DNA of 41,214 nucleotides, taken from the NCBI GenBank assembly GCA_028686345.1, contig JAQUCE010000040.1, positions 1-41,214 of the forward strand. Reading direction: 5' to 3'. Each line of letters begins with the position of its first letter. Position 1 is the stretch's first letter. Of this stretch, positions 17,173 through 27,500 are shown piece by piece. A program made the position numbers and the translations under genes. The notes under the pieces are model-generated. The model was given only the letters and a program-made list of their open reading frames with translations, did not search any database and was not told the DNA's origin. This DNA comes from Kiritimatiellia bacterium (GTDB lineage: Bacteria; Verrucomicrobiota; Kiritimatiellia; RFP12; UBA1067).

Positions 17173-18591
17173 ATGAAGAGAAGAGTAGAGACGATTATGA
17201 GTGAAATTCGTACAGCGGCGACCACTCTGGCGGTGGGGTTACTGCTGCTGATGGCCACTGGCGCACAGGCGGTCGTTTGGATCAATAACGGATTCGAATA
17301 TCCGACCAACACAGCTGGTTTCATTGGCTCGGACGCAAACACGGAAGGCAGATGGGGAGTTTTCAAGAGCACGGGCAACTATCAGTGGACCATCTCTGAT
17401 GCACACTCACACAGTGGCAATACAGCTTTGAGGATCTACCGGGAAACTTATGATGCTAGTGAGGCTCTGTTTGTCGGACGGACGGCTATCGAGCCCATGC
17501 CAGGGGCCAATGCAGGGAAAGCCAAGCAGTTTGAAGTGTCCTTCTGGATCTATCGCGACGGCAAGTCCTCGGTCGCTTTCAACTGGCGCGATTCGTCAAC
17601 CGGCTCCAGCCATGGGACCGGTGGTTTATTTGCCACCATAGATGGCCCAATTTATATATCCTGCACGAATCCGGCGATTTGGCAGACCACTGGCAAGTCA
17701 TTGGCCACGGACGAGTGGACAAAAGTGCGCTTGGTTTACGACCTCAACTCCAAAAGTTATGGCACCATGACGTTACTGGTGAACGATGAACTGATTAATG
17801 TTTACGAACTGTCGGACGCTTTCTGCGGCTCATCCAGCGGCTTCAACGTGAACCCGCAACCGCCCAATAAAACAGCAACCTACATCGATGATTTTTACAT
17901 GGCTGAAGTGACGAATTCATCTGTGTACCTTCGCACCGGGTTTGAGTATACCCCTGGCAGTTCCACCTACGGCGATGCGCATACCGGTGAAGGTGAGTGG
18001 GGTCCCTTTGGTGCCAGTGCATATTTTGTAAACACTTTGGTAGCGGCGCCGGTGCATGACGGCAATGGCTCATGGAGTGCCACGCGAGTAGGCTTTGAGA
18101 GTGATATATCCAAATATGCGGGTGGACGTACGGCTCTTTTCCCGCGGCCGGGTACACACTCACTGGGCAAGAAACAATTCGAATTGGCCTTCTGGGCTTA
18201 TCACAGTAATCAGGATTTTCGCCTTCGCTGGTACCAGAAAAAAGTAGAGAACTTGGTCGGATCAATCAGGTTGTCTCCCGCCCACGCGATAGAGGTTCAG
18301 CCTGGAGTCAGCGCCTCAGTGCTCACAGCTTTTCCCGGCGCTACGATGCCACAGAATGAGTGGGCGTACCTGCGATTTTTTTACGACCTCGAACAAGGGA
18401 CGCACGGCGAGGTTACGCTGAAGATGAATAGAACTACCTATGGCCCCGTCGCTTTGACGAGCGACTTCGGCATCGCGCCAGATAGCATCAGAGCATACTT
18501 ATCACCAAACGGCACCACCACATATATTGATAACATGTACCTTGGCGACATCGTCATTCCGCCGCTGGGCACTTTGATCATGGTGCATTAG
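17173..18591 (+). CDS. secreted two-module jelly-roll-like protein of unknown function
   Basis: This 472-residue protein has a signal peptide (TAATTLAVGLLLLMATGAQA). Two homologous halves of about 215 residues follow. Each opens with a GFEY-P/T...G-E-G-W/R-WG-F segment, has a central K-QFE-[VL]-[SA]-FW-Y strand, then W-x-R-[LF]-x-YDL and TTYID-x-MY-LGD-like endings (TATYIDDFYMAEV and TTYIDNMYLGDI). The pattern suggests concanavalin/CBM-type beta sandwiches, but no named family is certain. The C-terminus LGTLIMVH matches the tails of the two other large surface proteins. The start is supported by AAGGAG upstream. It may bind cell-surface or matrix polysaccharide together with the LamG protein. 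Confidence 0.7.
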   Translation: MKRRVETIMSEIRTAATTLAVGLLLLMATGAQAVVWINNGFEYPTNTAGFIGSDANTEGRWGVFKSTGNYQWTISDAHSHSGNTALRIYRETYDASEALFVGRTAIEPMPGANAGKAKQFEVSFWIYRDGKSSVAFNWRDSSTGSSHGTGGLFATIDGPIYISCTNPAIWQTTGKSLATDEWTKVRLVYDLNSKSYGTMTLLVNDELINVYELSDAFCGSSSGFNVNPQPPNKTATYIDDFYMAEVTNSSVYLRTGFEYTPGSSTYGDAHTGEGEWGPFGASAYFVNTLVAAPVHDGNGSWSATRVGFESDISKYAGGRTALFPRPGTHSLGKKQFELAFWAYHSNQDFRLRWYQKKVENLVGSIRLSPAHAIEVQPGVSASVLTAFPGATMPQNEWAYLRFFYDLEQGTHGEVTLKMNRTTYGPVALTSDFGIAPDSIRAYLSPNGTTTYIDNMYLGDIVIPPLGTLIMVH

Positions 18592-18679
18592 GAAAATGCC
18601 TTTTAATCAATAATTTGCCGACAGTATTCACTGCAATCGAGAGCTAATGAAGTTCGGCTGCGCCTGCGGTTGACGATAA

Positions 18680-18756
18680 CGGACGACGATGCTGGTCGAC
18701 GATTTCCCGAATGACCCCAATCGTCCACCAACATCGTCGCACAGCATCGTCGTCCG
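18680..18756. repeat. REP-like palindrome, most complete copy
   Basis: CGGACGACGATGCTG (18680-18694) is the exact reverse complement of CAGCATCGTCGTCCG (18742-18756). Inside these arms, GGTCGACGATT pairs with AATCGTCCACC at 10 of 11 positions. The right half (18719-18755) is the same 37-base segment found at 8243 and 10595. It lies directly beside the IS1380 left end. Confidence 0.75.
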
Positions 18757-18948
18757 TAGCTTGACTAGCCTGATCTATTCATGAAGTCATATTGGCGGAA
18801 GCTTCCAAGCTTCAAAATGAGGAAAATGACCACTAATGATATCGACCTGCACGAATAGGAGCGTAAGTGGTTGCATGCGTTAGTTTTAGGCACAGCTCTG
18901 CCCCACCTCCCGTATTTTCAGGGCGCGGGGGACCGCCACGGAGCATGA

Positions 18949-20292
18949 CTATGGTGTGTTGAGAGCCTGGAGCATAGCGGAGGCCCGTCGTAGAAGAGGC
19001 TGCAACGGATAGCTGTCCGGGAAGTGGAACCGTATGAAGGTCTTGCCAACCTCGACACGTGCGCCGATCTTTAGAAGGCGCAGGCGAATAGTATCGAATT
19101 GGGCGGTTGCGAATTCAGAGCCACGAAGCAGATTGCTTCGAAAAGCATGCATCAGCACATAGGCTGCCGAATGAATGAACAGGCGGAACTGATTGGCCTC
19201 CTTACGGTGGCAACTGGTGCGGTCGGACTTCAATGCGACCTTGTGATCCTTGATCATCAGCTCCATCTTGCCGCGGGCACAATAGACAACTTCGTAAAGA
19301 TACTTGGCGCCCGCCTCTTGAAAAGAGGTCACGATGTAGCGCACATCGGTGCCTTTCTCCGTGACGTGAACTCTGCAGATGACGCGCTGAGCTTTTTCCC
19401 ATGTTCCGGCAGCATAGTGTGCCGACGCATATGTGCGGACTGGCCGCTTTGTGCGCCGATATTTCGTCTCAGCCTCCTGTATAGCAAGAGCAAACAGCTT
19501 GCCGAGCTTGTTGTTACGGCCTAAACCCGTTATAAATTCCACATTATAGGCTTCCATCCAGCTTATAACTGCGGGCTTGGTATGATGGCTGTCAGCTCGA
19601 AAAACGATCCGCACCTTGGGCCAGGCTTTTCGAATACGACGTACAATCCGCTTGAGTACGCTTATAATCTCAGAAGCTGTGGGCGTTTTCCCTGCCCGCA
19701 GCACACTCGTGATGTATTTGCCCGAAAGTCCCTCGTAGACGTGGAAGGGCATGAAGCAATACTCGTCTTCATAGGCATTGAAAAGGAGCAGTTGTTGATA
19801 CCCGTGGGCATGGTCCGCAGTCGGGTCCATGTCTAAAACAATGAGCTCAGGTGTGGTCTCGTAAGAGGCGATGAAATGCTCAACGAAGGCATAGCCCATC
19901 CGCAGAAGATCACGATGTGTAACCGCGTTTTCCAAGCGTGTCATGGTTGGCTGGGATCCCAGTGACGAATCATCCACCGGATCTCGGCCCACGGCCGCCT
20001 TTAAAGCCGGGTCCGCTCGCAGATGATCGCAGTCATCGGCGTCTTCATAACCGCAACTGATCTGATAGGTGCGTTGGCGAAGCAGTTCGCCCAATTTGTG
20101 GGCGATGTGACTCTGGCGTCGTGGGTCATCAATCGCTTTAACCAGACGATCCATAAGCCTTATTTGTTGGTCAACTTCCCGCATATATAGTACGCCGCCG
20201 TCGGAGCTGACGAGTGGCTCATCGAAACAGGCAGTGACTTTTTTGCCTTTTAGCGGTGCAAACTGAAGCTGAAGTGTGGTAGTATCTTTCAT
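18949..20292 (-). CDS. IS1380-family DDE transposase
   Basis: The product is 447 residues from the ATG at 20292, the start favoured because a TATAAT box at 20325-20330 leaves no leader for the earlier ATG at 20319. IS1380 hallmarks are visible: SSDGGVLYMREVD near the N-terminus, a DDPRRQSHIAHKLGELLRQR helix region, ELIVLDMDPTADHAHGYQQ with the first catalytic Asp, and IVFRADSHH with the second. The length is normal for the family and the frame is intact, so the element may still be mobile. It is transcribed in the same direction as the adjoining defence array. Confidence 0.9.
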   Translation of the reverse strand: MKDTTTLQLQFAPLKGKKVTACFDEPLVSSDGGVLYMREVDQQIRLMDRLVKAIDDPRRQSHIAHKLGELLRQRTYQISCGYEDADDCDHLRADPALKAAVGRDPVDDSSLGSQPTMTRLENAVTHRDLLRMGYAFVEHFIASYETTPELIVLDMDPTADHAHGYQQLLLFNAYEDEYCFMPFHVYEGLSGKYITSVLRAGKTPTASEIISVLKRIVRRIRKAWPKVRIVFRADSHHTKPAVISWMEAYNVEFITGLGRNNKLGKLFALAIQEAETKYRRTKRPVRTYASAHYAAGTWEKAQRVICRVHVTEKGTDVRYIVTSFQEAGAKYLYEVVYCARGKMELMIKDHKVALKSDRTSCHRKEANQFRLFIHSAAYVLMHAFRSNLLRGSEFATAQFDTIRLRLLKIGARVEVGKTFIRFHFPDSYPLQPLLRRASAMLQALNTP

Positions 20293-20324
20293 GAGTGGAT
20301 CTTTTGATTTTTTTAACATAAACC

Positions 20325-20330
20325 ATTATA
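20325..20330 (-). promoter_or_regulatory. TATAAT -10 box of the transposase gene
   Basis: TATAAT on the minus strand, within TGGTATAATGG, lies 33 bases upstream of the ATG at 20292. No convincing -35 hexamer is seen 16-18 bases further upstream. Confidence 0.4.
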
Positions 20331-20415
20331 CCATAATGGCATACAAAAGACCACTCGCTTTTTGCCTTAACTTGATGAATAATTCAGGCTAAACCTTTAT
20401 CATTTGAATGCAGCT

Positions 20416-21467
20416 TCAACTCTCGCACTCAATAATGGTTTTAAGATCACATAAATGAGTTTCCACAAAACGGATGCCGGTATTCTCATCGCCGAGTGAT
20501 ATGGGAATCTCGCAACTGTCTGCACTCACAACCGCTTCCCATAAATCACCCATCACATCATCATTCACAAATTCTTTGTACTTGGCTGCACAAACAGGAC
20601 AAAGCGCTAAAAAATTGGCTTCATCTTCCTTGGGTAAAAACTGGCGGGAGAGCATCTTCTTTTTCTCAAAGTAGTGGGTTCCATCGCGCTTCTTAAAAGG
20701 CATCTCCCTTTTACATATCTGGCAGAGATAAGACAGGCATGGAATTGGTCAGAGGGCAAGATTTCCAGCTTATCCTCAACCTGCTCTTCCAGCTGCAACT
20801 GTGAAGCGTAAAATATTTGAGTTTTACCGTCCATAAAGACCATAAACCGATTTTCGGGATCAGCTGGCTGAACAGCGACAACCGCACCACGCGAGTCAGG
20901 ATTTGATTTAACAAACACAATTTGTCCGGGTGCGAACTCAGCTTCATCTTTTTTCTTTTCCACAAGCATACTCACCTGTTCTACATCAGCGTTTGATTGC
21001 GGCTGTGAATCAGTTGCAAGCAGCTCTGATTTCGTTTCTTTTACACCCAGTATCAACCCATCATCCGCAGCGATAACAACTGCAAAACGCTGCAAGGTAT
21101 CCAGGTCCCGATAGATATCTTCAACTGGGAAGCCCTCAGTATCTGCGTGTGCCCAGCGGTTACGTACACTCTGCATCTCCTTAACAAAGTGCCGATCTTC
21201 AGGTGTCAGCCCCTGGCTATTAGAGATCTGATACCAATTCTGATCCAGCACTCGGAGAAGGCCAGCAAGATCAAGCCCACCCAGCGAAGTAATATTTCGC
21301 TGCTCCAGTTGTTTCTTTTGGCGGAAAGAAAGCGTTGTTACCACCGCTTGACTCCACCAATCATCAAAAATAAGCGGCAGCACCCGCTCTAAATAAACAG
21401 CAAGCTGGCTGGCAGCAGCATTTAGGTGTTTTGAAACTTTCCCATAAAACTTTACATTATCATTCAT
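20416..21467 (-). pseudogene. broken HEPN (Swt1-type) gene fused out of frame to a zinc-motif C-terminus
   Basis: The 5' part encodes an Swt1-type HEPN domain (residues about 1-135) with the R-x4-H motif RNRWAH at 102-107. An SH3/KOW-like segment follows (GQIVFVKSNPDSRGAVVAVQ, about 181-225), then DQFHACL. In intact relatives known to me, this point leads into an SNF2-type helicase core of many hundred residues, which is absent here. Within 20717-20750 coding switches frame to CLSYLCQICKREMPFKKRDG, continuing HYFE ... ALCPVCAAKYKEF and IRFVETHLCDLKTII to 20416. Two CxxC pairs suggest a zinc site typical of C-termini of large defence ATPases. The locus looks like the two ends of one or two long genes joined by deletion. 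It is the last gene before IS1380. Confidence 0.6.
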
Positions 21468-21578
21468 TGTTCACTTATCCCTCAATCGCTTTCATCACTT
21501 GGGCATCCATTACAAGTTATTATAACAACATAAGCCATTATCATCGCCAATTTGTACACCGAACAACTAATTCATGGG

Positions 21579-24278
21579 CTACGTTCGTCTCCCAAAAATA
21601 GCAATTAACTCTTTTTTATAATGTGTTTCACCAATATTAATAATATACAAATTGAATCTTGCCCGTGTAAGCCCGGTGTAAATAACTTCAACTTCAGATT
21701 CTTTATTAGTTTCGCTAATCAAACACACAACTGTATGCGCCTCACATCCTTTAAAACTGTGAATAGTTGACAATTTAATACACTCGGAACCAATATTAAA
21801 ATGAAGCTTATAAGGTCTATCCTTATTTTTGCATTTTTTCTCATATTCAGCTGTTGATTCTTCTACATTCTGATTGTGGGCTGGCATTTTCTCCAACGGC
21901 GCAAATGCACATTCAGTCCCATAGCTAGTAAGCTCTCTATATTTCGCATCAACATTTCTTAAAAGTTTAGTCTCTGTTCCAATAACTGCCAAATTTTTGT
22001 CAATGATATTGTTTTTGTGTTTAATGGTTTGAATGATTGAAATAATTTCATTTACTTCATCTCTCTCAGCAGCATAAACAGCGGTGTTGCCATAAAAATT
22101 TTCAAATGTTCCTTGCTCCATACTTTCAAAATCATCGACACTTAGCCCCTTCAAATCATACATTTTTTGCTGAAACTCCTTGACTCTATCGAGTATTTCA
22201 GGATTAGATCTATAGCATTGTTTTAATGCATTCCAACTGCCGGGCACATTCGTTTTTATATGCGTAACATCAAGAGGTCTTCCATAGATGTTCTGTTTAA
22301 CATCTCCAAAAAGCACATACTCCCCATACTTTTCGAGAAAAACATCATGAATTATTCTAAACCAGTCATATGTAAAATCCTGTGCTTCGTCAATAAATAT
22401 CGCACTATATTTCCTTTTAAAAACATTATTGTTTTTTATAAAGAACTGATAGTCATTGAAACATATTGATCGTGGCCCTTTTTCCCTATTACAACTTTGC
22501 CGTTTTTGACAACTATCTGTTAAACAACTACAGTTTGTTCTTTGCAGATTTACAAACCCACATTCACCTTTAATAAACTGATGATAATTAACAACATAAA
22601 ACTCGTTTCTGGTAAATTTACCAAACTGCCGAATTATTATTGACTCAATGTAATTTCTAAGAGCAACATTAAAAGTCAAAATAACAACTTGCTTATGAGT
22701 CCTTTTATATGCGTTAATAGCTCGAATTACTAGAAGTGTTGTTTTACCTGATCCATAAACCCCGGAAATTTTTTGTTTTGAATTTGCAGAACTAACAGAA
22801 AGCTTAAATTGTTGAGATCGACTAGACAACTGAATGGCGGGTACGGTAACTTCTGTTTGAGGATAAATTATATTTTTCAACTCACAATAAATTTTGCTAC
22901 TCATTAACTGGTGAGGTGTTAGATTAACCTTAAACTCATTAAATTGAAAATCTATATACTTCAAGCTTTTACCAATTTCAAGAGTATTAAATAATTTTAA
23001 AACCCCTGCATGTTCTACCTTATTTAGCTCCTTGCTTAGCCATTCCGTAAAATTACGTTTAAAAGGTAAAGCAGGCAGATAAATAACACATTTAACAATT
23101 GAATATGCATTTTTACTTTGGTCACGAATATCTCTAAGAGTGTGAGACAAGAGATAATAAAGAGAGCTTTTGCAATTATTAACAGTTCCTATGATTTTTA
23201 TTAGTTTAGCTAAACTGTCAGATGACGCATCATGAATATCACAGCTATAAACCATCCATGGCTGACAAAATTCTTTCAGAATTAACAAGTCAGGCTCATC
23301 TCCCATTAAATTTGGCTTGAACAAAACATCATAATTTTTTTCATTACATTGTTGTGAAACATATCCCACTAATTTGTTTTGTGTCTCAGAAAACTCTCCA
23401 TACTGATTCACCTGATCAATTAATTGCCAATTGATAATTGATAACAGTTTTGCTTTGGCTTTGATGTTTATTACTTTAATTGCTGCTGCTGTCATCTTAA
23501 CATCACTTCCTGCACCTTCTTTTGTGAATATTTTCTCCTCCAAACGAAGAATTTCAGAAACTTCAAAACAACTGTCATCCTCCCATGTTTTCGCAAATCG
23601 AGAGATTACATTTTTGACTTGACCATAGCTAGGAGAACAACACAAAAATATTTCATCCTTCGAGAATATTTCTTTAATTAACGAAATGAATTTGAGCCAA
23701 TTGTGCTCGCCATTAAAAACAACCAGATCAAAAACATTAGAGAAAATATGTAATCTTGGCACAGGAATATTTCGACTAGACAACTGATCATCTTTCTGCA
23801 AGTCTTCGAATCTCTTCTGAACACACACAATGTTGGATTCTCCAAACAATATGTCTCCATGTAATTTTGCCCGCTGCAAAGCAACAGCAGACGGCTCTAT
23901 CAGGATCAGGTTTCGTACTTTTGAATTTATTTCTCTTTTTAATTTATTCCGGCAAAAGTCATTTAGAGCAATTACTCCAAGCCCGGCTCCACAGCCCCAA
24001 TCAACAACATCAAAATAATTTTCAAAAACTTTTTTAGGAATAGTTTCAAACAAGGCCTTGAATTTAACATAATGTTTTTTCCCAAAAGCTTGCACATATT
24101 TATCAACTTGTTCTTCAGTTTCTAATATGCGCATACCTCGATCTAATGATTCATAGAGCCCATTATCACTACTGACACAACCAAGTGAAGACAACCTGCG
24201 GCAGGATAACTGCCGAATAGAATCAAAAGAATAATCGTTTAATTTATAAAGCTGTAACCTATAATCTAAGTTTGTCAT
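21579..24278 (-). CDS. methyltransferase-like domain fused to UvrD/REP-type helicase
   Basis: The product is 899 residues from the ATG at 24278 (AAGAGGAT upstream). Residues about 1-270 form a class I methyltransferase-like fold: DVVDWGCGAGLGVIAL (motif I, about 90), LILIEPSAVALQRAKL (motif II), then HIFSNVFDLVVF and IFLCCSPSYG. This part is clearly paralogous to the N-terminus of the ankyrin protein at 29000-30445. Residues about 500-890 are a superfamily 1 helicase: GVYGSGKTT (Walker A), FIDEAQDF (motif II), GDVKQNIYG, STIHSFKGCEAHTVV and VIYTGLTRARFNLYI. A Cys-rich insert (about 571-604) lies between Walker A and motif II. The gene is strongly AT-rich relative to the Mod/Res genes, suggesting separate acquisition. 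A nucleic-acid-directed defence role is inferred from neighbours. Confidence 0.8.
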   Translation of the reverse strand: MTNLDYRLQLYKLNDYSFDSIRQLSCRRLSSLGCVSSDNGLYESLDRGMRILETEEQVDKYVQAFGKKHYVKFKALFETIPKKVFENYFDVVDWGCGAGLGVIALNDFCRNKLKREINSKVRNLILIEPSAVALQRAKLHGDILFGESNIVCVQKRFEDLQKDDQLSSRNIPVPRLHIFSNVFDLVVFNGEHNWLKFISLIKEIFSKDEIFLCCSPSYGQVKNVISRFAKTWEDDSCFEVSEILRLEEKIFTKEGAGSDVKMTAAAIKVINIKAKAKLLSIINWQLIDQVNQYGEFSETQNKLVGYVSQQCNEKNYDVLFKPNLMGDEPDLLILKEFCQPWMVYSCDIHDASSDSLAKLIKIIGTVNNCKSSLYYLLSHTLRDIRDQSKNAYSIVKCVIYLPALPFKRNFTEWLSKELNKVEHAGVLKLFNTLEIGKSLKYIDFQFNEFKVNLTPHQLMSSKIYCELKNIIYPQTEVTVPAIQLSSRSQQFKLSVSSANSKQKISGVYGSGKTTLLVIRAINAYKRTHKQVVILTFNVALRNYIESIIIRQFGKFTRNEFYVVNYHQFIKGECGFVNLQRTNCSCLTDSCQKRQSCNREKGPRSICFNDYQFFIKNNNVFKRKYSAIFIDEAQDFTYDWFRIIHDVFLEKYGEYVLFGDVKQNIYGRPLDVTHIKTNVPGSWNALKQCYRSNPEILDRVKEFQQKMYDLKGLSVDDFESMEQGTFENFYGNTAVYAAERDEVNEIISIIQTIKHKNNIIDKNLAVIGTETKLLRNVDAKYRELTSYGTECAFAPLEKMPAHNQNVEESTAEYEKKCKNKDRPYKLHFNIGSECIKLSTIHSFKGCEAHTVVCLISETNKESEVEVIYTGLTRARFNLYIINIGETHYKKELIAIFGRRT

Positions 24279-24318
24279 ATATCCTCTTTTATTGATGAAG
24301 AGCCCGGAATTGATTGAT

Positions 24319-24501
24319 TCACTTTCCGATTTCAGCCATTGCTTTTGCCCGGTCGGAATCATAGACAATATAATCCCGTAAAAGTTTTCCAAACCCCAAA
24401 AACGAAGTCAGTGCAATTATAATCAAGACAACGATTGCCGACACAAACAATGTTTTCTTCTGTTTGCTATTTTTGTCTTTCAAAATGATATCATCTGCCA
24501 T
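24319..24501 (-). CDS. small single-helix membrane protein, unknown
   Basis: The product is 60 residues from the ATG at 24501, chosen because AGAGGAG precedes it; a longer frame from 24531 lacks such a site. It has a Lys/Asp-rich N-terminus, one hydrophobic helix (TLFVSAIVVLIIIALTSFLG) and a charged tail (DYIVYDSDRAKAMAEIGK). It sits between the giant helicase-nuclease and the methyltransferase-UvrD fusion with short gaps (42 and 40 bases). Small membrane proteins in defence arrays sometimes act as effectors or anchors; nothing in this sequence proves either. Confidence 0.6.
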   Translation of the reverse strand: MADDIILKDKNSKQKKTLFVSAIVVLIIIALTSFLGFGKLLRDYIVYDSDRAKAMAEIGK

Positions 24502-24543
24502 TTTTTTCTCCTCTTTAGAAAACAAAGCCAACCACCTCTTAGT

Positions 24544-27500
24544 TTAACCATAATCCAGATTCAACTCTCCGCCCTTCTCGATTAGCCAGTCAATCAAATC
24601 ATCATAGACGGGGATTTCCCGCAAAAGTGCTGCATTGCCTATCAAAAAAAGCTGTTTCCTAGGGCGGGTGATTGCAACATTGAGCTTGCGGTCAACAGGC
24701 TCATCGCCGTCACCATCGTCCCCCATCACTGACAGAATCTTTTTTTGATAAGGCCGGCTGATTGTCGTGGAAAACAGGATTACATCCCGTGAACTCCCCT
24801 GATAGCGTTCGATTGTGTCAATGCTGTTAGAAATAAGTTCTTTGATTTCATCAGGTATGGTCAACTGGTAAACTTCTCCGCGAATCATGGCAATCTGATT
24901 CCTAAACGGAACAACAATTCCAATCGAATCATCTTTTAGCTGTTTGCCGTTTTTTTCATATAATTCATAAATGCATTTGACCAAGCGTGCGACAGCCTTA
25001 GCTTCATGCCTGTTTGCTTTATGCGAATCCTCAATTGGCGGATCCATTGAGGGAACAAACCCCAGCCGATGCGTTGCTACAAAAAACTCCAGTTCGTCTT
25101 CACGATTGTATTGTTCATAACAATATTCTTTTAACTGGTGAGCTGCACCCCCGGGTTTCAGCTTTCCTCCATAAAAACGAGAACTTGCAAAATCGGCAAT
25201 TACAGGATGCATACGCCACTGCGTTGAAAGGTGACCAATGATGCCTGGACGTCCCTTGTTCAATTGATACAGTCTTTCAAACAAGGAGTTTCGGCAGTTT
25301 GTCAATCCGATGGCCCTTAATGAAGCATCCTCCACAGAGGATTGCTCCGCAGTCTGCTGAACAACCGCCGGAAGCTGTTTGTGATCACCGACTAGAATGA
25401 ATTTATCCACACTAGGCTTATCATTGCTCTGACCACAAAACAACTGCAATAATTGAGGTTCAAGGATTTGTGATGCTTCATCCACAATTGCTACATCAAA
25501 GTGCTTTAATTTGAAAAGACTGGCTTTGCCTGAAAGAGAGGATAATGTTCCGACGACAATACGGGTCGCATCCAGTTTGTCTTTAACGCTCATTTTATCT
25601 GAGCAATCCGCAAAAAACTTTTCCTCCAGATTATTTTGGAAGTCCTCAGCACAGGTCAATCGTCTTCCAATACGCAGATAAGCGGGACAACTCTCGATTT
25701 TACCCAGCATCTCGCAAATTTCATCAACCGCACGATTGGTATAGGCAACCAGCAGTATCATCTTGTGCGGATCAGTCAGAAACTCTTCTATCATCCAGCG
25801 GATAGCGTGACTAGTTTTCCCCGTGCCGGGTGGTCCCATCAAAAGATAATAATCCTTTGCTTGTTTTGCCTCCAACACAATCCTCTTTAATTCGTCGTCA
25901 TCTATTTGCTTCAAATGTTCATTGCGTAAAATTTCATCTGAATTTACCTCTGGCCACACATGTTTCAGCAGCAAGTTGCGGCGTCGTTCCGGCCCCGTTA
26001 GAAACTGCAACAGGCCGCGAAATTCGGAAGATGAACTATGGATGCCCGGCTCTAAAGCATAGTCAGCTTTTTTATCGAAAACCGCTGGTCGTACTTTATT
26101 TCTCAAGCAAATCTTAACTTCTTTTGGTGTCAGCGATTCGATATCACCCTCCATTATTATTTGATTAGTAATATTGTCGCCCTCAACTTTCCTTGGATAA
26201 AACAAAACGGAATCCCCTTTGCGGAAGTTTGGCGTTGCCTCATTATCGGTGCTATCCTTAATTTCGAAGCTCACTGCTTCGATACCGTTATTATCTGTCA
26301 CTACTTTGACTTTCAGATCAATCAAAATGGTGCCGTTGGTTAATTTTGTCTCTGTTGATGTGTTCCATGCAGCAGCAATACCTTGCAACGAACCTACCTT
26401 CTCGTCGCCCACTTTACTGAGAATTCTTTCACGCATCTGAAAGCTCACAAACCGAAAGAAGTAAGATTTTGCTAGAGGTGACGCACTCTTAATTGGAGTC
26501 AGAATTTTTTGCAACTGAGGTTTGTGATAATTCTTCCAGAGAGCACTGCTTGCTGCGTCATCACGCTTTTTGGGCAAAACCAATGATGCAGGTGTTACGT
26601 TATCAAAAACAGAGGAACCGTTATTTTTTAAAAAATAGTACTCCGAAGCAACAATACGGTTACGTAACTGCATCAATTCTTTTATACGTCTTGCGTTTGC
26701 ATCGTCTGCAAATATCTTTCCATCTACATGGGGGTTAGAGCGGTTTTCGGGAATTGTTTTTGAGTAAAACAGAATTGATTTAAGATTTTTACGCCTAATA
26801 TCAGAGAGATAAAAAAGAATATCACCATATAGAGCAACCTGTGCTTTATGATTTATTTGTGGCCGGTTGCCTTTAAGATTCCATTTCCCTGACTTGAGTT
26901 CCAAAACTCGCGCCTCACCAGGCTCAGGGCCGAAATACAAACAGTCCATACGACCTTGAATGCCCATGCTTTCCGAAACAAAGGATGCCTCAATAATGGC
27001 TTTCGAGAGGTCAAATTGGTATTCAGTAGGCAAAACATTCTGGATGCAATGCTTTATATTTTCAAACTGCCGCTTTGATTCCATGGGCCAGTTCGAATCA
27101 TCTCTAAAAGCGCATAGGTCTTGTGCATTCTCCCGAAAGAAAGTGGTTTGTGAATCAGTATAAACATTTTCATCAGTACTACCCATCAAATCATAAAAAA
27201 ACTGATTGGCAAAATTACCCATCATCATTGGTGAGGAGGGTTCATCGGACTGAAGCTTGTTTAATAAGAATTTTAAAGGGTGTTCTATGAATTCTGTAAC
27301 ACATCCAGACAACTCAGTGGTTGAGACCAAATAATCCGGTGCAAACACAATTTGGCTTGGATTCCAACACTTACGGCTGTTATCCCAGCGCGGCGTCAGT
27401 ATATTTAGCTCAACCCCTTTGAACAAAATTTTATCAAGCGATGTAAAAGCAGATGGCTGGTCATAATCTGTTTTATAATCGATTTTAATCAACTGATCAC

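Larger units (their letters stand above)
18769..20389 (-). mobile_element. IS1380-family insertion sequence
   Basis: The ends are imperfect inverted repeats: CCTGATCTATTCATGAAGT from 18769 inward, and CCTGAATTATTCATCAAGT read from 20389 inward (17 of 21 positions agree over 21 bases). They enclose one transposase gene on the minus strand. The flanking tetranucleotides are CTAG (18765-18768) and CTAA (20390-20393), which match at three of four positions; IS1380-type elements normally make 4-bp duplications. The element sits 27 bases from the end of the last defence-island gene and separates that island from the secreted-protein region. Confidence 0.8.

Noticed and set aside
3039..18591. Global reassignment of TAG to an amino acid
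   Set aside because: TAG ends several genes at the expected family length or shared tail (3038, 10415, 15350, 16979, 18591), so only local readthrough or decay remains possible for the two internal TAG codons.
18765..20393. Exact 4-bp target duplication around IS1380
   Set aside because: Flanks are CTAG and CTAA, three of four matching; one flank has mutated or the element took part in a rearrangement, so a clean duplication is not claimed.
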